A stretch of 64,000 nucleotides of DNA from Chrysomallon squamiferum (taxonomy: Eukaryota; Mollusca; Gastropoda; Neomphalida; Peltospiridae), in NCBI GenBank assembly GCA_012295275.1, contig CM022665.1:7364976-7428975 (forward strand). The letters run 5' to 3'. The position numbers and the translations under genes are program-made. The notes beneath the pieces were generated by a model. That model saw only the letters and a list, made by a program, of their open reading frames with translations. It did no database searches and was not told the DNA's origin. Positions 1 through 14,550 of the stretch are shown one piece after another (position 1 is the stretch's first letter; every line of letters starts with the position of its first letter).

Positions 1-151
1 GCAAAATCTGTTAAATATTAACAAGTTCAAAGAAAAAAAAAAAATTAAATCAGTTACCCTTTTAAAAAGTTTCTTATACAGTTGTATTTAAAAAACAAAA
101 TATGTTCTTTTCTAAATATTTAACAAGTTCAATGAAAAAAATGCTTCTTAC

Positions 152-168
152 CTCACTTTCATAATTTC
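152..168 (-). other. WDPCP: Probable 17-nt WDPCP microexon
   Basis: On the minus strand a long T-rich tract ending in TAG is followed by 17 nt and then a strong GTAAGA donor. The preceding exon (756-829) leaves one base of a codon open. The 17 nt supply two bases and five codons, giving Arg-Asn-Tyr-Glu-Ser-Glu and ending in phase 0. The phase fit and splice signals are seen in the sequence; use of the exon is inferred. Confidence 0.4.
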
Positions 169-3100
169 CTACAATAATAAAAAAAAAAAAAAAAAATAAT
201 AATAAAGAAGAATAAGCAAATTATATAAATAAAATCAGAAGTAGGTATCATGAATAAGATTATTAAAATTAACATTTATGTAACTGCTAAACAAAATAAT
301 GAATTATATAAAATAATTTTTTTTTAAAGATACATTACTGGCAGTTTATTGTTTAGTTTTACTGCAGAATATTTTCTAGTGAACACAAAATACTTTGATT
401 GTTCTAAATAATAGCTTAAATGTATTTTACATGCCACTAATGAACTTTTTTTTTTTTTTTATGATCATCAAGAACATAGGAATATGTTTTACCTTTCTTT
501 GTATGAAATGATATTTAAAAAAAATAAAATGATAGACTCTATGATATCAAAGAGCTTATATTTAACTGTTATATTTTATTATTAGCATACAAGTAACAAT
601 GTATGTTAACTGTTCCAACCAACATGTCATACTCCTGATGTTTTCAAAGAATCATCACTGTGCTGGATAGAAAGTGTTTGAATAAAATAATGTTTTTGAA
701 CTTATGGAATATTTTAATTTTAGCTAATATTTAACAAAGCTACCAATATGCTTACTGCTGTCAGTTCTTGTAGGCTGATCCATCAAGGCTGCAGCATAGT
801 CATCAAAACCAATATCGTTCATTTGGTCTCTGAAAATCAATGAGCAACTTCAGAAAATGTAATGCAGAAATTTAATTACTATTTTTATTTTACTTAAACT
901 GCTTTTTTTTCTATAGTTTTGTAATAGAATTTGACTTCTTTCTTATACAGGACTAATTTTTAATTAAATGGTTATAAAATAACACAGACAGAAAAGTGAA
1001 ATAGAAAAATCAGCAATACTTTTGGGGTGTACTAAAAGAACTGAACATATATGAAGAACTGCACATAAGAACCCAGAAATCCAAATTTCTTACACAGTTA
1101 TAACCAGTAAATCACACTGGATTTAAAAACGCAAATACTACCTTCATAGTGATACTTGTATTAAAGAAATAAAAGTCAGTTCTCGATAATGTCAGTTTAG
1201 TTGAGAACAAGAACCCAGCAAAGTGGATTACCAGGCTTTTGCCCTCAGTGACCTTAATGATTTTGCTATTATGTCATCTGCTTACCAGCAGTATGACAAT
1301 TGTACTCCTAAAACAATGACAGACAGTGAGGAAATCATGATGCTACTAAAATAGTAATTTTCACTGAATGTTTATGACAGAGTATATAAAGACATGGTTA
1401 TGCACACACATATATAATATTAACATTTCTAGCCAGAAATCAAAGAAATAATTCATTTTTGAAACTGAATGAAAATAAATGGATTAACTGTCAAAAATAT
1501 CTTCACAAATTCAGTGTTTGATATAACACTGTAGTCATCATAAAATTCGGATTTTCTCAAAATGGCTGCCATGTGGGTTACTGGGTTCCTGGGTTCTTAT
1601 ATGCAGATCTTCATTTATGCATTGCAGACATAATAATTTTAGAAACAATTGTACATAATTTTTTGGTTTTGTATTGTGCATTTTTGAAAATGTTTATTGA
1701 CTTGATGTTAATAATAAAACTTGTTCATGTGTATGAACATCTCAAATATGAAACAAATACATTTAACAAAATGTTGGTTACTGTATTGTGACTTCAAATA
1801 AGATACACTATGATGAAGAAGTTTTACTGGCTTCAGAATAAGCTAAATGGATGCTGCTGTATCAATCATCTATTTAACTAAATATATTTTTAATGAAAAT
1901 AAATGCATTCTTTAAGGTTTTTCTCTCCTCTCACAAAAGATTGTTTTATTTCCATGGATTATTTGAAATTAATGTCCATCTTTGAAATACTCACCCATTC
2001 TGATTTAAATAATCACTGTTATGACCTGTAGGGGTCCACATGCTGTAGTAGTTTGTCTGCCAGGGATGCTTGCGAGATGCTGGAAGCTGTGATTTAAAGA
2101 CAAAATTAGAAACACTTTAAACAGACACAATTCCGTAGTGAAACAGTTTTAGATGAATCATTTTTATATTTGCTGGATAAATGTTACTGTAGATAGCCAG
2201 CTATTTAAGGGTTTACCTCGTTTGGCCTATCCTGGATTTCAATCTGCACATTTTCTTCTATCCCCTGTTTCACACCTGCATAATCATCATCAAAATGATC
2301 TAGAAAAATAAAATTTAAAACAAAAGTAATAATAATAAAGAATGGTATGAAAACTGCCTATTTCACAAACAGGACTCAAAAATGTTTCCTCACTGAACAT
2401 CAAAATATTGTTATATATGAACATCTGCTTCTATATACTTTTAAGTGATGAGTTGAGTTTTCTTTTTTGTGAAAGATCTCATTAATTAGCAATTAGGCAC
2501 TGCTTAAGGCATTTTCCCATAGAAAAATACATACTAAACCTTTTAGTAAATTAGTTATGGATTATAGCTCACTTAATGCACTAAGGATTGTAACAGACTC
2601 GTTTTAAGCTAAACTTGCCTAATGACTCTAAGTCAAGCTGTTCTGCTTTTTTCTTGGCCACTTCAGCTAAAGCAGTTTCTCCTTTGTCCAAAGCCATGTA
2701 ATGAATATCCTGTAAATGTATAATAATTTTAGAAACATTTGTACACAGGCTCCAGCTATTTTTATTTATTTATTATTATTATTTTTTTACTATTTAACAT
2801 TTAACTCCAATGTTTTTTTTTACAGAATATATAAAATGATCAAAACATATCTGTACATGACTTCATTATGACTTCAGTTCAACCATACCATAAATAAGTC
2901 TTTAGCTCCTATGTCCACTGACAGCAGGAAAGCTTTGTCAAACCGAGCATATCTGGAATGATAAAATAAACAGTATGTATTCAAATATACATATTATTTA
3001 TTTATTTCTATTTTTATTTTTTATCAGTAATTTTAATTTTTTTGTTTCTGCATTTATTTAAAGAAGCGATTTTAAAATGATAATACAGCTCATAATAATT

Positions 3101-6100
3101 TTTCAGCAGACATGCGAACATATAAAATAAATGTTTATTTAACCTCAGGATTAAAAAAAAAAAAAAATGTTTTTTAATTATTGTTTTTAATAAATAATGA
3201 AAGTCCTTTAACATATCCAAAATATATGCTGAAAAGAAATAAGTGAAATATTAAATAGTACCAACCATCTATGAAAAAAAAGAGAAAAAAGTTGATTTTT
3301 ACTTTTAAAACAGAAACCTAAAACTGTATTTTTCTAATGTTTTATTAAAACAACAATTATTTGAATTATTGAGTAATTGTTTACAAAGTAACAAAGTGAC
3401 AGTTGACCTGAGAAGGTAATGGAAAAATCTTCTGGCAAGACGGCTGATAGGATCTCTGTATTCTAGAATAGTCACCTCTGATATTGGTGGCTTTGGTGCA
3501 TAAAATGTCCCCAGTGCTGCCTCCAGCTGGGCTGAAAATGGCATATATGTTCATTAACAAAATTTCCAGATATTTGTTTTCCTTTTTCTATAAAAAAAAA
3601 TAATCTTAGAATAACCATAATAATTCTGAAAACACTTCATAGCAAAACTATATAAGATTGAATATGAATTTAATCTATTTAAACTGTAAATTCACTATAG
3701 TGTCTAGAGCCTTGAAAACCGTACAGAAAATAACACTGCTGCTTAAAACATCTTCTACTAGATTTAAATAATTTCTTGAGCATCTCTTCAAAGATAAATT
3801 TCAATGTAGCTTTTATTTATTAAAATATATTTAACTATACAACTGATATCAAAACAGAATTACTCTCTCGTTCAGCATTTAATGGCATTCTCAGTAAATG
3901 GTTGATGATTGTTGACAAACAAGAATAGCACATTTGTCCTTCTGTATCCCAGTTCAGACTTGACAACAAACTATTAGCCTGAAAAAGCAATCCCACAAAA
4001 TCCCATAAATATCGTAAAAAAATAACAAGATACAGGTAAATGACTTTAATAATCTAAAATATTTGTTTTCATATTATGTTTGAGAATAAATAATAGAATT
4101 ATTAATTTGTGTGGTCAATAAGTATAGAAGAATTAATGAAGTAAAAATATAATTAATATATATGTGTCTCAAATCTTTAAATATTAACAAAAAATCATAA
4201 TAACAAAATGAAAAAATGTTATTATCAAAAAGGTTTTAATGTAACTTCCTTATTTAAAAAAACATTATTAATGAAATAAAAATAGAGAGTACACACCTCG
4301 TCTACCTGCTTGTGTTTGAGATACTGCCTCACTAGCTGTAATGGACTAAGACTCTCACTTCCCATCAAGCCAAGGTGGAATAACATAAGTACAGGGGGTC
4401 CCCTTTAAAACAGTGTTTAATAATAAATTATAATCATACATAATCAATTTATAAAATTCAGAAATGCATGTTTGAGTTGTGTGAGTGTAATAATATACTG
4501 AATATGAAAAAAGAAAAAAATGTAACTTACTTATCAAACAAAAGAAACACAGAGTCTGAATGACTTGTCAAACTGCCTGTTTCATGTGGACACCAACACA
4601 GCTGTTTCAGAAACATCTGACTTCTAGAAAAGTATCATCTCATATTTAGTTAAAAACTCCATTTCATTTAAAACTGAACTCAGTTTTTGATATCTAGATT
4701 TAATCAAAGAAGATCACACCAACTGTTTTTCAAGCACCTTGTAAAATTTTACAAAGTGTAGAAGAAAGCATGTAATATGTAACATGCAGTAATGTTTATT
4801 AAACATTAATTTTGTTTCACAATGTTTAGCTATTTATGTGAAATAATGACTAACAGAACAGTCTCCTCTATGAAATATATATGTAAAACATGACATGAAA
4901 CACAATTAAAGCTGTAGTATGTCTGGAAAAAATATTCACTGTTAATGATATCTAAATTTTAAAACTGATCTAAAAGAATAAATCTAGAAGTCTGTTCAGG
5001 TACATTAATTTTAAATACTAGACACAGTGCTCCAGTTGACACATTATTCAAACAGGTTAAGTGAATGATCTGATGCTTGGTATGTATTATAATGAGTTCT
5101 ATGACAGTTCATACTGACAACAATTTTACCTGAAAAATCTTCCAAGAGGTAGAAATTTTTCTGAACTTGGATCTTCACAAACAAGTTGTATTCTCAAAGG
5201 TGTAAGTGCATTATCAAATATCTAAGTAAGAAAATACACATACTGGTTATTTTCGTTGAAACTAAAAATAGTAATAATAATAAATGCAGAAATATAGCTG
5301 ACAGTACATTAATTAAAAATATAATAATCAATTAATAGTAAATCCAGATATAAAAATGTACTTAAAACTGTATCTTTACTCTAAAACCATTCTTAATTAA
5401 AAATTGTTTTCTGCTTCATTACATTCACATGGATTTCATGCTATATTTTATTTTCAATTTTGTACACAAACAGTTCTTTGATACTGTTTTGACATCAATT
5501 AACTACAACAGTACTGACCTGAATGTCACCTCTTGAACTGGCAACAAACACCACACTGCCACCTCTAGAGTGCCAGGATATGATGGATGGAGCCTGACAA
5601 TAACAAGTAAGAAATTCATTTAAATGAAGTAGCAAATACATTAGAGGAATTCTTTAAATTATTTCTTTATTAACATACACTGTTAATAGTTATAATACAT
5701 CATTTAAGTGAATATATATAATATATAATTATTAATATAATTCTTCTGTATTCAAATGTTATCTAAAACTTACAAATGCAGCTCTTGTATATTGAGGAAC
5801 CTTTTTGTATTCATCATGCATAACCTGAAAAGAAGAATAAATGATTACTAAAAAAAAAAGTATTCTCACCATCCCTTGATAGTTACTGCATACATTTTGT
5901 GTACTCTTGGTTAAAAAATGCTTGAAAATAGCTGGCAATTAATAACCAGCTCAATTTATAACTGCCTATTTCACAAAAACAGAACTACATATGTAGTTAA
6001 TCACATAACACTATAGTAAGAATGGAAAGTGCATTCTGGCAGTTTGAAAGATAATTTTATTTACTTACCAAAGTCATGTTACTGCAACCAAGCAAGAGTT

Positions 6101-9100
6101 TTTCTTCAGTAGGATTTCTGCACTGACATACCACAGTGCCTGAAATACATGATTTGTGTGTAAATGTTTGTTAGTGAATAGATCTTAAGACATAAATTCA
6201 AGTTAAAGAGCACTTTATTATCAAAAACTGCCAAATACTCTTAAACTTCAGTAAGAAATAAAACCAATGTGAAAACATCACCAGTTTTAGCTCTTGAAGA
6301 CATATTAACACTTTAAGTGCAAAACAAAACTGTGTTGTTAACATGTGTCCTTATCTGCTAAGGAAAATTCATTGAAAAGTTATTTACAGTTAAAAAGTAT
6401 TATTATCATCTGGTACTGAAATCAAACAAATTTCTGTACCAGAAAATACTGAAAAAGAAAATGCAGTGTCAAAAAGATTAATTTATATATAACTGACATT
6501 GAACAACAGTGCAAGTCACCAATATGACAAAACCTTTCCTTTTAACTTATTATTATTCATCAGATATTAATACCATAAAATATTGTTCTGAATTTTGAAG
6601 ATATTTGCTAATATATTAAATAGTAGATATAATGTAAGAGTGAAACATTTACATACTTTTTAGAGGAATATTTGTCACTGCTACTCTCTGTATCTGAAAA
6701 ACAAAACATTTTTAGTTTTTAGTGTGAAATTATTCTCAAGTATTTTTTAATATTTAAAGAAACATTTAATTCAAAAATAGGAACATATAGATTTCAAATT
6801 TAAAAGCATATTTTGTTTTCTAATTATTTTATTTTTTTATCATATGTGTAATTATTACAGCTGACTGACTGCTGAAAACATTGCAGTTTTTAGTTATTAT
6901 TTTGATATCTATAAATTTTAAGCCACACTTCCATTCTTAACAATGTTTAGCTACCTTTCTACTGATAAAAAGACTGTTTAGTGACTAAGTTTGTCCTAGG
7001 AATTTCAGAAGAACTTAATGAAGCATTATTATCATTTAAACAGAACTTGGTGGAACATATAGAGACTTTAATATGGTAAATTAAAAGAAAAATGAAAATC
7101 AACAAAAAAATTAAATTTAAAAAGGATTTTAATCATAATTAAAAGAAACCATTTTTTTTTTCAATACAAAACAAAATGCACCAGTAGTGATCAACATATG
7201 GAAATGTCACAAAAAATAATTATTATATATACAATTCTGCAAAAAAGTTTAATGTAGACAATTCTATAAAAATAGAAACATTTATTTACAAACCTTCCCT
7301 CGTACAACTTCATAAATGCATGCCTGTGCTGTAGTGTTATTCTTTACTGTTGTTGTCTGCTCCAGAGTGTAGATTTTATGAGGCTGAATGGTACTGAAAA
7401 CAAAAATAATCGTTGTTAGGAAAGATCCAATCAATTTGGTGCTTTGTTATTTTCTTTAAAAAATGTCCTAAGTCATGATGATATATATATATATGCAGAT
7501 ATATACAACATGGTATTTCTCTGAAAAACAAATATAGTCAAAATATTTTTAAAACATTAATTTCTCCAATACACTTAAACGTCTTTTTGCTCTACACTCT
7601 TAGAAAAAACAAAAGAAATTTTTTATTTTGCACCTTTTACTTAAAAAAAAAAAATAAAATAAAAAGACCTATGATGCTGTAATATGCATGCAATTATATA
7701 TTTATACACTTAGGTTTACCTGAAAGCAGCATGCAAGGGAGCTAAATCTGTCTTCGTGTAAGTCAAAACATCAATCACTGGGCTGAAATAAATAGTAAGT
7801 TGTAAAAGTTATACAAATTTTAAATTATATGTGAGAATGACATAAGGTAATTGCATATTAAAATAAAGTCTGTTTTTTTTTTTAATTTTTAGTTATTTTG
7901 TTTCACTCTGTATTCAGGTCTTATTATTTCTCATTTCTTTTCAACTTGCTATTTCTATCTTGATAATTTGTTGGGTTTTTTTTATGTTGGTTTTTAGCTC
8001 ACCTACTTTTTATAATTATAATTTCACAATTACAACAGATTGCAAATATATAACTATTTTGTATAATTACAATTTCACAATATCAAAAAATAGCAAATAT
8101 CTTGAATTTTACCCAGTGACAGACAACACAATCATGTTTGCTCTTTCCTTCTCTGAGGACAGAGGGGTCCATGGCCATGGTTCTTCACATGACTGATGCC
8201 ACCAAATCAAAATCTGGAAAACAAAGTAATAAATGAATAAATATTTATATACATATATTTCGATACATTTCATGATTAAAATGATTAGATTTATAAACAA
8301 TATAGTTTTAATATAATAAAGGCAAAAATGAAACCACTGACTGATGACTATAAAAGAAATTATTTAATTTGGATTGTTTTATTAATTTGACTTTGTGTAG
8401 TTTTCATTTTGATGCAGGTAATAAAACTGATACATATATTTGCTTCTAACGGTGAGCTAGAGAATTTAAAATTTTTTTTTTTTTAATAATAAGAAAAATA
8501 GGTTTCTGTTTGTAGTTTACCAAATCACGATGCACATTACTGGACAACCGTCTTTCCAATCTTCTCCCTTTAGGACCAGGAATGTCAAACTGAACAATCT
8601 GTGAGCAATAAAAACAGAATATCCTGAGTAACACAGTGTCTAAAAGAAGTACTTGAAAGAAAACTTTCAGACATGTTTCTTCAAACTTTGAAAAGTGACA
8701 TTTCAAACAAGGTATATTCTACAGTATATTTAAAGATAGAAAACTTAATTTGTTATCATATATTATGAATAAAATGAGTAAAAGGATTTTTTTTTTTTTG
8801 CTTTTGTTTTTTTTCCTTTTTATGTGAAAGGGCTGACAGACACATTTTCACATGAAAAAAGAAATGTCATATGTTGTATATATAATATCAACTACCAATT
8901 TTATTATTTGTTAATGTACATGCATGAACATTTTTATATGTTCCCCTTTAATAAATTCAAATTAGAATAAACAAAGTGTCTGTCAAAGTCAGTTACATTT
9001 GATTAAACAAGCTATCTACCACTGTACTTTAATTACGTAACAAGAGCTGAGACATTTCACTGTGTATGATATGTCAAATATTAAACAGCTCATACTTTAG

Positions 9101-12100
9101 GTTCCCAAGATGCAAGTTTGTCTGTTCTTCTGGCAGCCTCTGACAGAGCTGGTCTCTTGGTGAAATAGAAGTAGTCTAACTTACAGCTGTCGTTATGACA
9201 TGCAATCATGTACTGGTCAGTAAGATAAACTGAAATAAAACAAAATACAATATATATTTTTAATTTATTACAGTTTGACAGTCGTTGCTATTTTAAACAA
9301 ACCATTAAATAATTTTGAATGTCTATAAGTAATGTGCACATATACAAGGATTTCTACAGTATTTAAATTACAATCATAATATATTAAAACAATTTTTCAA
9401 AATAATAATTATATAGGAAAATGATTTTCTTATTCAAAAACCAAAAATTATATTTCTATTATTTTAATATTTTGTTCATAATATTTATAATGCATTATAT
9501 AAAACGACTTTCAAGAAAAAAAAGAAAAAAAAACATTACAATTCACTGTATTATAAACAGTTTCTGAATTAGTTTCATTCACAAATATACTTAAGCCAAG
9601 TTAAGGTTAAAAAGACTCATAATGTTTTTGCTATCATAGGTCAGAATAAAATAATATTACCATCAGATACTGTTTCTGCAGCAATTTTTCCAACTAATGA
9701 TTTATCGAGAATTATCTTTTGGATATCTCCTGAACATGTAGACAGTATGAAAGTCACTACACAGCAATTGCTCAACACCAACTGAAAAGAGAATTGTAAA
9801 ATTAATATACGTAACATAAATAATTATACTTTCTATTTTTCAACAAGATATTGTTACTTTAGTGCACTTAAAATAAAATGCGGATTTAAATCTGTTATTA
9901 AGCAATGTTTTAATTTTCTTTACATTTTTAAAAATAACTAAATGATACACTAAAATTTCTGGACTAGAGAAACTGAAAAAAAAAACAGCCAATGAATGAC
10001 TTGACCTTGAAAACACAGTTACAACTAGGATCAGGGAAATCTGCGTAGATGAATGTATTCTGTCTATGACAATTTCATGTCACTTGCAAGTGTGTCTGCA
10101 GCAGCACAAAGGTGGTAATTTGGAATACTTTTTAGAGAAAACATAAAATGGCCCATTTGACCAACAGACAAGAAACTTTGTGAAATGAATTCACTAAACA
10201 CATGTAGAAATTATTAACATACTTCTGTAGCCACCTTGTATTTGCAGGAGGCAGATTCAAACAACACAGAATGTTTCAAATAAACATACCTGTAAAACCA
10301 GTCCACTTCTCCAGTACACTTGAACACATTTGTATTGACTCATTAACTCCTAAAATAAACAAGATTCAGAATAAACAAAATAAACAGAAATAAAGCGTTT
10401 CATTAATACGTCTTCATTTCTACATGTGAATCTGAATCACTGTGTTAAAAAAGTACAACAAGATCTGAATTATGAAAATTCTTTTGAATTATTATGGAAA
10501 TTTCCACAAGTTAATGATATTTTACATAAAATCATGGCAGTGTATATGTTTGGTTGTACCAAAATATTTGATAAATATACCTGGAAAACTCTGAGGTGAT
10601 TATGTATAAAAAAAATTAATGTTTGCTAACAATAAAGTTTAATATAGTTATAAATGCACAGATAGAAAAGATAAATGTTTGTCCTTGATTGTCTGGCTTG
10701 TTATATTATTGTCAATTTATTATTATTTTGTGTTTTATTTTACTTATTTTACATTTTTTAAAATTAAATCAATTTTTTTCAGACTGGACTTCATGTAAGA
10801 TAGAAAAAATAGAAGAATTTCTTGGTATTATTCACATCACAACTAGTGTATTTAATGGTATATAAAACCTTAAATAAATGTTTATGATTAAATTACCTCA
10901 ACTTCCTTCAGTGTATCACGCAATTTCTCAGGACGTTTATTTCTTGGTGACCAAATCATATCACGTGCTGTAAACATTTAAACATTTAAAATAAATAATG
11001 TACAGTCAAACTATCTATAAAGTGACCACCCTGAGCACCTACCCACAATGCATTTCTTTCTTTATCTTATCTCTAATGAATGGCAATCTGTCCATTTTTC
11101 AACAAAAATAAAATCTGAACTTGCATTAGCAATCAAAATATTATTTCTCCACCCCAAAAATGTCACATTCTTCCAACTATATAACTGTACAGCAGCTTAG
11201 TTTCCCCTAAATCTCACTGTTAAACATGTCACTTGAATAATAAATTCCAATTAAACAAAAGTAAATATCAGTCCTGTTTTACTTATTAATTAACCAACTT
11301 TGAAACAAAATGCCACTGAGAAATAATTCTGTCTTAACTTTAGAACAAGTAAAAGTTATCAGGAAATCAAAAAAAGATCATTTATGTGCTAGAAAGATAG
11401 CAAAGCAATTTGGTGGAGCTTGTAGGCAAACAGATTTCTAGCAGACTTTGAAAATAACATGCCAAGAGCAAGAAAATGACAGAAGGCAGCCACTGGCAAT
11501 GAGGCGAGCAATATTTTTATTTGGCAATAGTTCCAAGATGTGACATCATGGTGAATAAACCTCAAGAGACTGCTTTATTAAGGAAAAAGCATTCACATTT
11601 GTCAACAAATTTGATGTACAGACATCAAATAACTGGCTGGATGCATTCAACAATAAACAATTTTACATGTACAGTGAGTGGTAAACATGGTGATGTCAAA
11701 ATACTATGGTAGATGACTTCATCACAATGATACTGACCATCTGGAAGGAATATGCATCACAAGACGCCTTCAACAGGAAAGTGTTGCTATTTCATGATAA
11801 TGGTCAATCACACCCAATAATCCAACTTGACAATATGAAATTTGCTTTCTTGTCACAAAATACAACATCCAAGTCCCTGAATCACAGCATCATCCAGACA
11901 TCATGGAACTCAAGAACCACAAGAAACAATTCCAGCAAATTATTTTAGCAATGGAGCAAGATAAAAGCAGGTATAGATCCCAAATGTTAAAAGATATCAA
12001 CATCCTCCATGTGGTTTACTGGATCAGCAAAGCATGTAAGGATGTTGAAACAGGCATGATCAAAAAGTTGTTCAAAAGATGTGGTTTTCAAGATGTTTTT

Positions 12101-13574
12101 CCAAAATCCATGGAAGATGGCAATGATGGCAACAATGACCATGACAGTGATAACGATTCTGTACCTCTTTCCATCTCAGTGAAGTCAAAGTAACTTTTTG
12201 GTCAGTCAGTTAGTTGAAAACATGCAGTGAGGCCGTCATTGACTGGAGTAAACCTGCTTGATGTTGCTGTTGGTTTTGAAGAATGTGTGGCCTCTATGCA
12301 TGTTTCTTATTGCAACATGCAACTGAAAATCAGTGACTTTTATCAAAACTAAACAGCTGTGAAAAAATGTAATGGTGATGAAACTGTGCTAAACCTGTGT
12401 CTCAAAATTATTGATTTGTGAAATTTAATGATATTAATAATAATATGAAAATGCTTAATTCTGCAACAAATGTCTTCCAAACTAGACTCAAAATCTGAAC
12501 ATCTGTGAAATTATTTACTTGATTATAAAATAGAAATTGCATGGCAAATATTCTCTAACAGGACAGATTGTCAAAACAAATCTTTACAGACTACAATAAT
12601 TAATACATGTAATAAATTTAGAACCTATAATATATAAAAATTATAGGATGTAATGATTTAAATTGAAACAAATCTTCAGTTAAGTTATAATTTAAATTAA
12701 AAAATATATAGAAAGTCATTTTAAATCATTAAGATTTAAAAAATCTCCTAAGAAGATAATACCTACCTTCTGTAAATTGTTTTTTCTCTTCATAATATAT
12801 TTGTTCTTGAATGTTCACTAATAAATAAATAAATAAATAAATGTAAGACAATTTTTGTTTCTGCTTACTGAAAATTTCATAAACCTCTAAATATTTCAGT
12901 TTTTTCAAATCAAAATTAAAATCAGGTCATAACCCTAACATCAACATTTTCAAAACAAATTTGTGAAATTAAATCATATATCAGTGGTAGTTTTTTAGGG
13001 ATATGAGAGAAGGCAGCACTACAATCAGTATGAAACATACTATGGGGGGGGAAATTAAAATCAAACCCCCTAAAAACTGTAAATTATAAGGATTATGCTT
13101 TAACATGGCAATATAAGCACTGAATATCCAATACATTCTAAAAACATTTGTCCTGAAGATATCTGGTGAGTAGACCTATAAACAGGTTTACAATGTATTG
13201 CCTATTTATGTGTTTTAATATATAAGAAATGATTTCATTATGACATCAACATATATTTACCTTGTTCTCCTTTATCATGGTAGACATGACAGCCTATAGT
13301 GTCATCTACAATATTAACAGTATAGTTTTATTTATTTATTTTATAAACAACAATGCATCTTGTTTTGTTTTTTATAAACATTATAAATTAAAAAAATTTA
13401 AAGTCATTAACTGGAAGGAAAAAGGGAGTGAAAAGACGAAAAGAAAACAAGGACTGAATACATTTTAATATGCATTTTTTGTATCATAAAACATAAAATG
13501 AAAATGAACATACCTGGTATAAAATACTGATTTTTTAGTGACCAGATGAACACTTCACACAGACAGGTAACCAT
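152..13574 (-). CDS. WDPCP: WDPCP / Fritz homologue, 3' end beyond the window
   Basis: Planar-cell-polarity effector with an N-terminal beta-propeller and helical C-terminal part. In animals it works in the CPLANE complex with Inturned and Fuzzy in ciliogenesis and septin organisation; human WDPCP is BBS15. I built it exon by exon; every junction keeps phase. Coding exons, 5' to 3': 13514-13574, 12767-12817, 10897-10967, 10290-10349, 9661-9781, 9096-9229, 8521-8598, 8113-8213, 7720-7782, 7294-7393, 6657-6693, 6069-6139, 5774-5824, 5519-5593, 5130-5221, 4531-4623, 4297-4402, 3864-3978, 3408-3531, 2889-2952, 2619-2709, 2217-2299, 1995-2086, 756-829, and probably 152-168. This gives 675 codons so far; the human protein is somewhat longer. 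Family landmarks: RRPEKLRD-like block near residue 49, WPWTPLSSEKERAN at 205-218, LGTFYAP near 501, DLFMDIHYMALDKGE across 553-567. The start ATG at 13572-13574 matches the short N terminus of the family. The last exon lies outside the window. Confidence 0.93.
2617..2618 (-). other. WDPCP: GC-AG splice donor in WDPCP
   Basis: Exon 2619-2709 is followed on the minus strand by AG|GCAAGT, the usual strong consensus for a GC donor. Using it leaves one base, which joins the next exon (2217-2299) in frame to give Leu-Asp-His-Phe-Asp-Asp-Asp-Tyr. The nearby GT (GCAA|GTTTAG) would shift the next exon into a frame with an immediate stop. Confidence 0.8.
11003..12193 (+). pseudogene. Decayed Tigger/pogo-type transposase in WDPCP intron 2
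   Basis: The reading starts at ATG 11310 with an HTH-like stretch (LTLEQVKVIRKSKKD, then ARKIAKQFGG), interrupted by a stop near 11441. Fragments in different frames follow: a helix-rich block at about 11590-11700, VDDFITMILTIWKEYASQDAF from 11709, a DDE-type piece with LLFHDNGQSHP and FLSQNTTSKSL at 11786-11880, and a C-terminal piece (WISKACKDVETG, KKLFKRCGF, acidic tail) to 12193. Order and motifs match Tigger/Jerky-like transposases. A Tigger-like end, TACAGTCAAACTATCTATAA, lies at 11001-11020; I found no convincing right end. It is antisense to WDPCP. Stops and frame changes make it inactive. Confidence 0.75.
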
Positions 13575-13627
13575 TGGGCAGTTTTAGTTTACTTTACACC
13601 TGATGAAGAAAGTATGTAATGTATGGG

Positions 13628-13684
13628 GAAAAAAAAATAATAATAAAATAAAATAAATAATAATAAAAAATAAAAAAAAAAAAA

Positions 13685-13741
<57 letters not shown>

Positions 13742-13760
13742 TAAACTAACAAAATAAATA
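13628..13760. repeat. A-rich and (AAT)n microsatellite
   Basis: A run of AAT units with A-rich interruptions, upstream of the WDPCP start codon. Confidence 0.9.
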
Positions 13761-14538
13761 AGAATAAAATATTATTCTTATTTATTTATTTAGTTTATTT
13801 ATTTATTCCCCAGTGTTAAATTTTGATGAAGTTACTCACATTACTGTCACCATGCAACTTAGAAGTATTTATCTGTTTTTCGATTTGCCGTATTAACTAT
13901 TATCTTTCCTTTATCAATAAAACAACAACAGTTAATCAGGTTCATGTGTCCTCAAGCTAATTACACATAAAAAACCAAACAAAAACCCCACAAATGTACA
14001 CGAGTTAACAAATAGCCCGATCTTTGGTTATTTTTGCAGTACTATGAACACTACGATTCATATGATGCCTTGAAGGATCATCATGATCATCTTTAAATAG
14101 TATTTCCATGTAAAGTATCATAGTATGGGTCTAAATATTAGAAATATAATATGCTCATGGAATTAATAATTCTTTTTAAAAAAAAAAGTATGGTATATTA
14201 TACTTACAACACTCTCTTAGAAAAAATTTTGTTCGTGACATTATTGGTATTGTTTTGGTTTTTTATTTTTTATATATTTTTTTTGTATTTTGAATACCGG
14301 TGTCAGTGGACTTTTTGTTGCACACGAAAATATGTTCTCTTATTAATACATATTATATTATGTTTAAAATGACACTAAGAAACAACTACTGAAGAGAAGT
14401 CAAACACAGTTTCTATATTTCATCAAAATGACTTTTTATTTTATATCAGATGTGTGCATACACACTACTATGTGCCAGCAGATTTTGCTCATACCAAGAC
14501 AAAAATATGCCGACACATTTCTTTAGCATTAACTATTG

Positions 14539-14550
14539 TGCGCATGCGTA
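14539..14550. promoter_or_regulatory. NRF1-like site upstream of WDPCP
   Basis: TGCGCATGCGTA closely matches the NRF1 palindrome, with one end base differing. It lies about 965 bp upstream of the WDPCP start codon in otherwise CpG-poor DNA. NRF1 sites are common in promoters of broadly expressed genes. Function here is inferred from the motif alone. Confidence 0.3.

Noticed and set aside
2611-2616. GT donor GTTTAG after the WDPCP exon at 2619-2709
   Set aside because: It would carry two bases into the next exon and create an immediate stop; the GC donor two bases earlier fits.
4604-4616. Shorter WDPCP exon starting at ATGTTTCTG after TCAG
   Set aside because: It breaks the phase with the preceding exon. 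The acceptor seven bases upstream (ending at 4624) restores it and matches the family.
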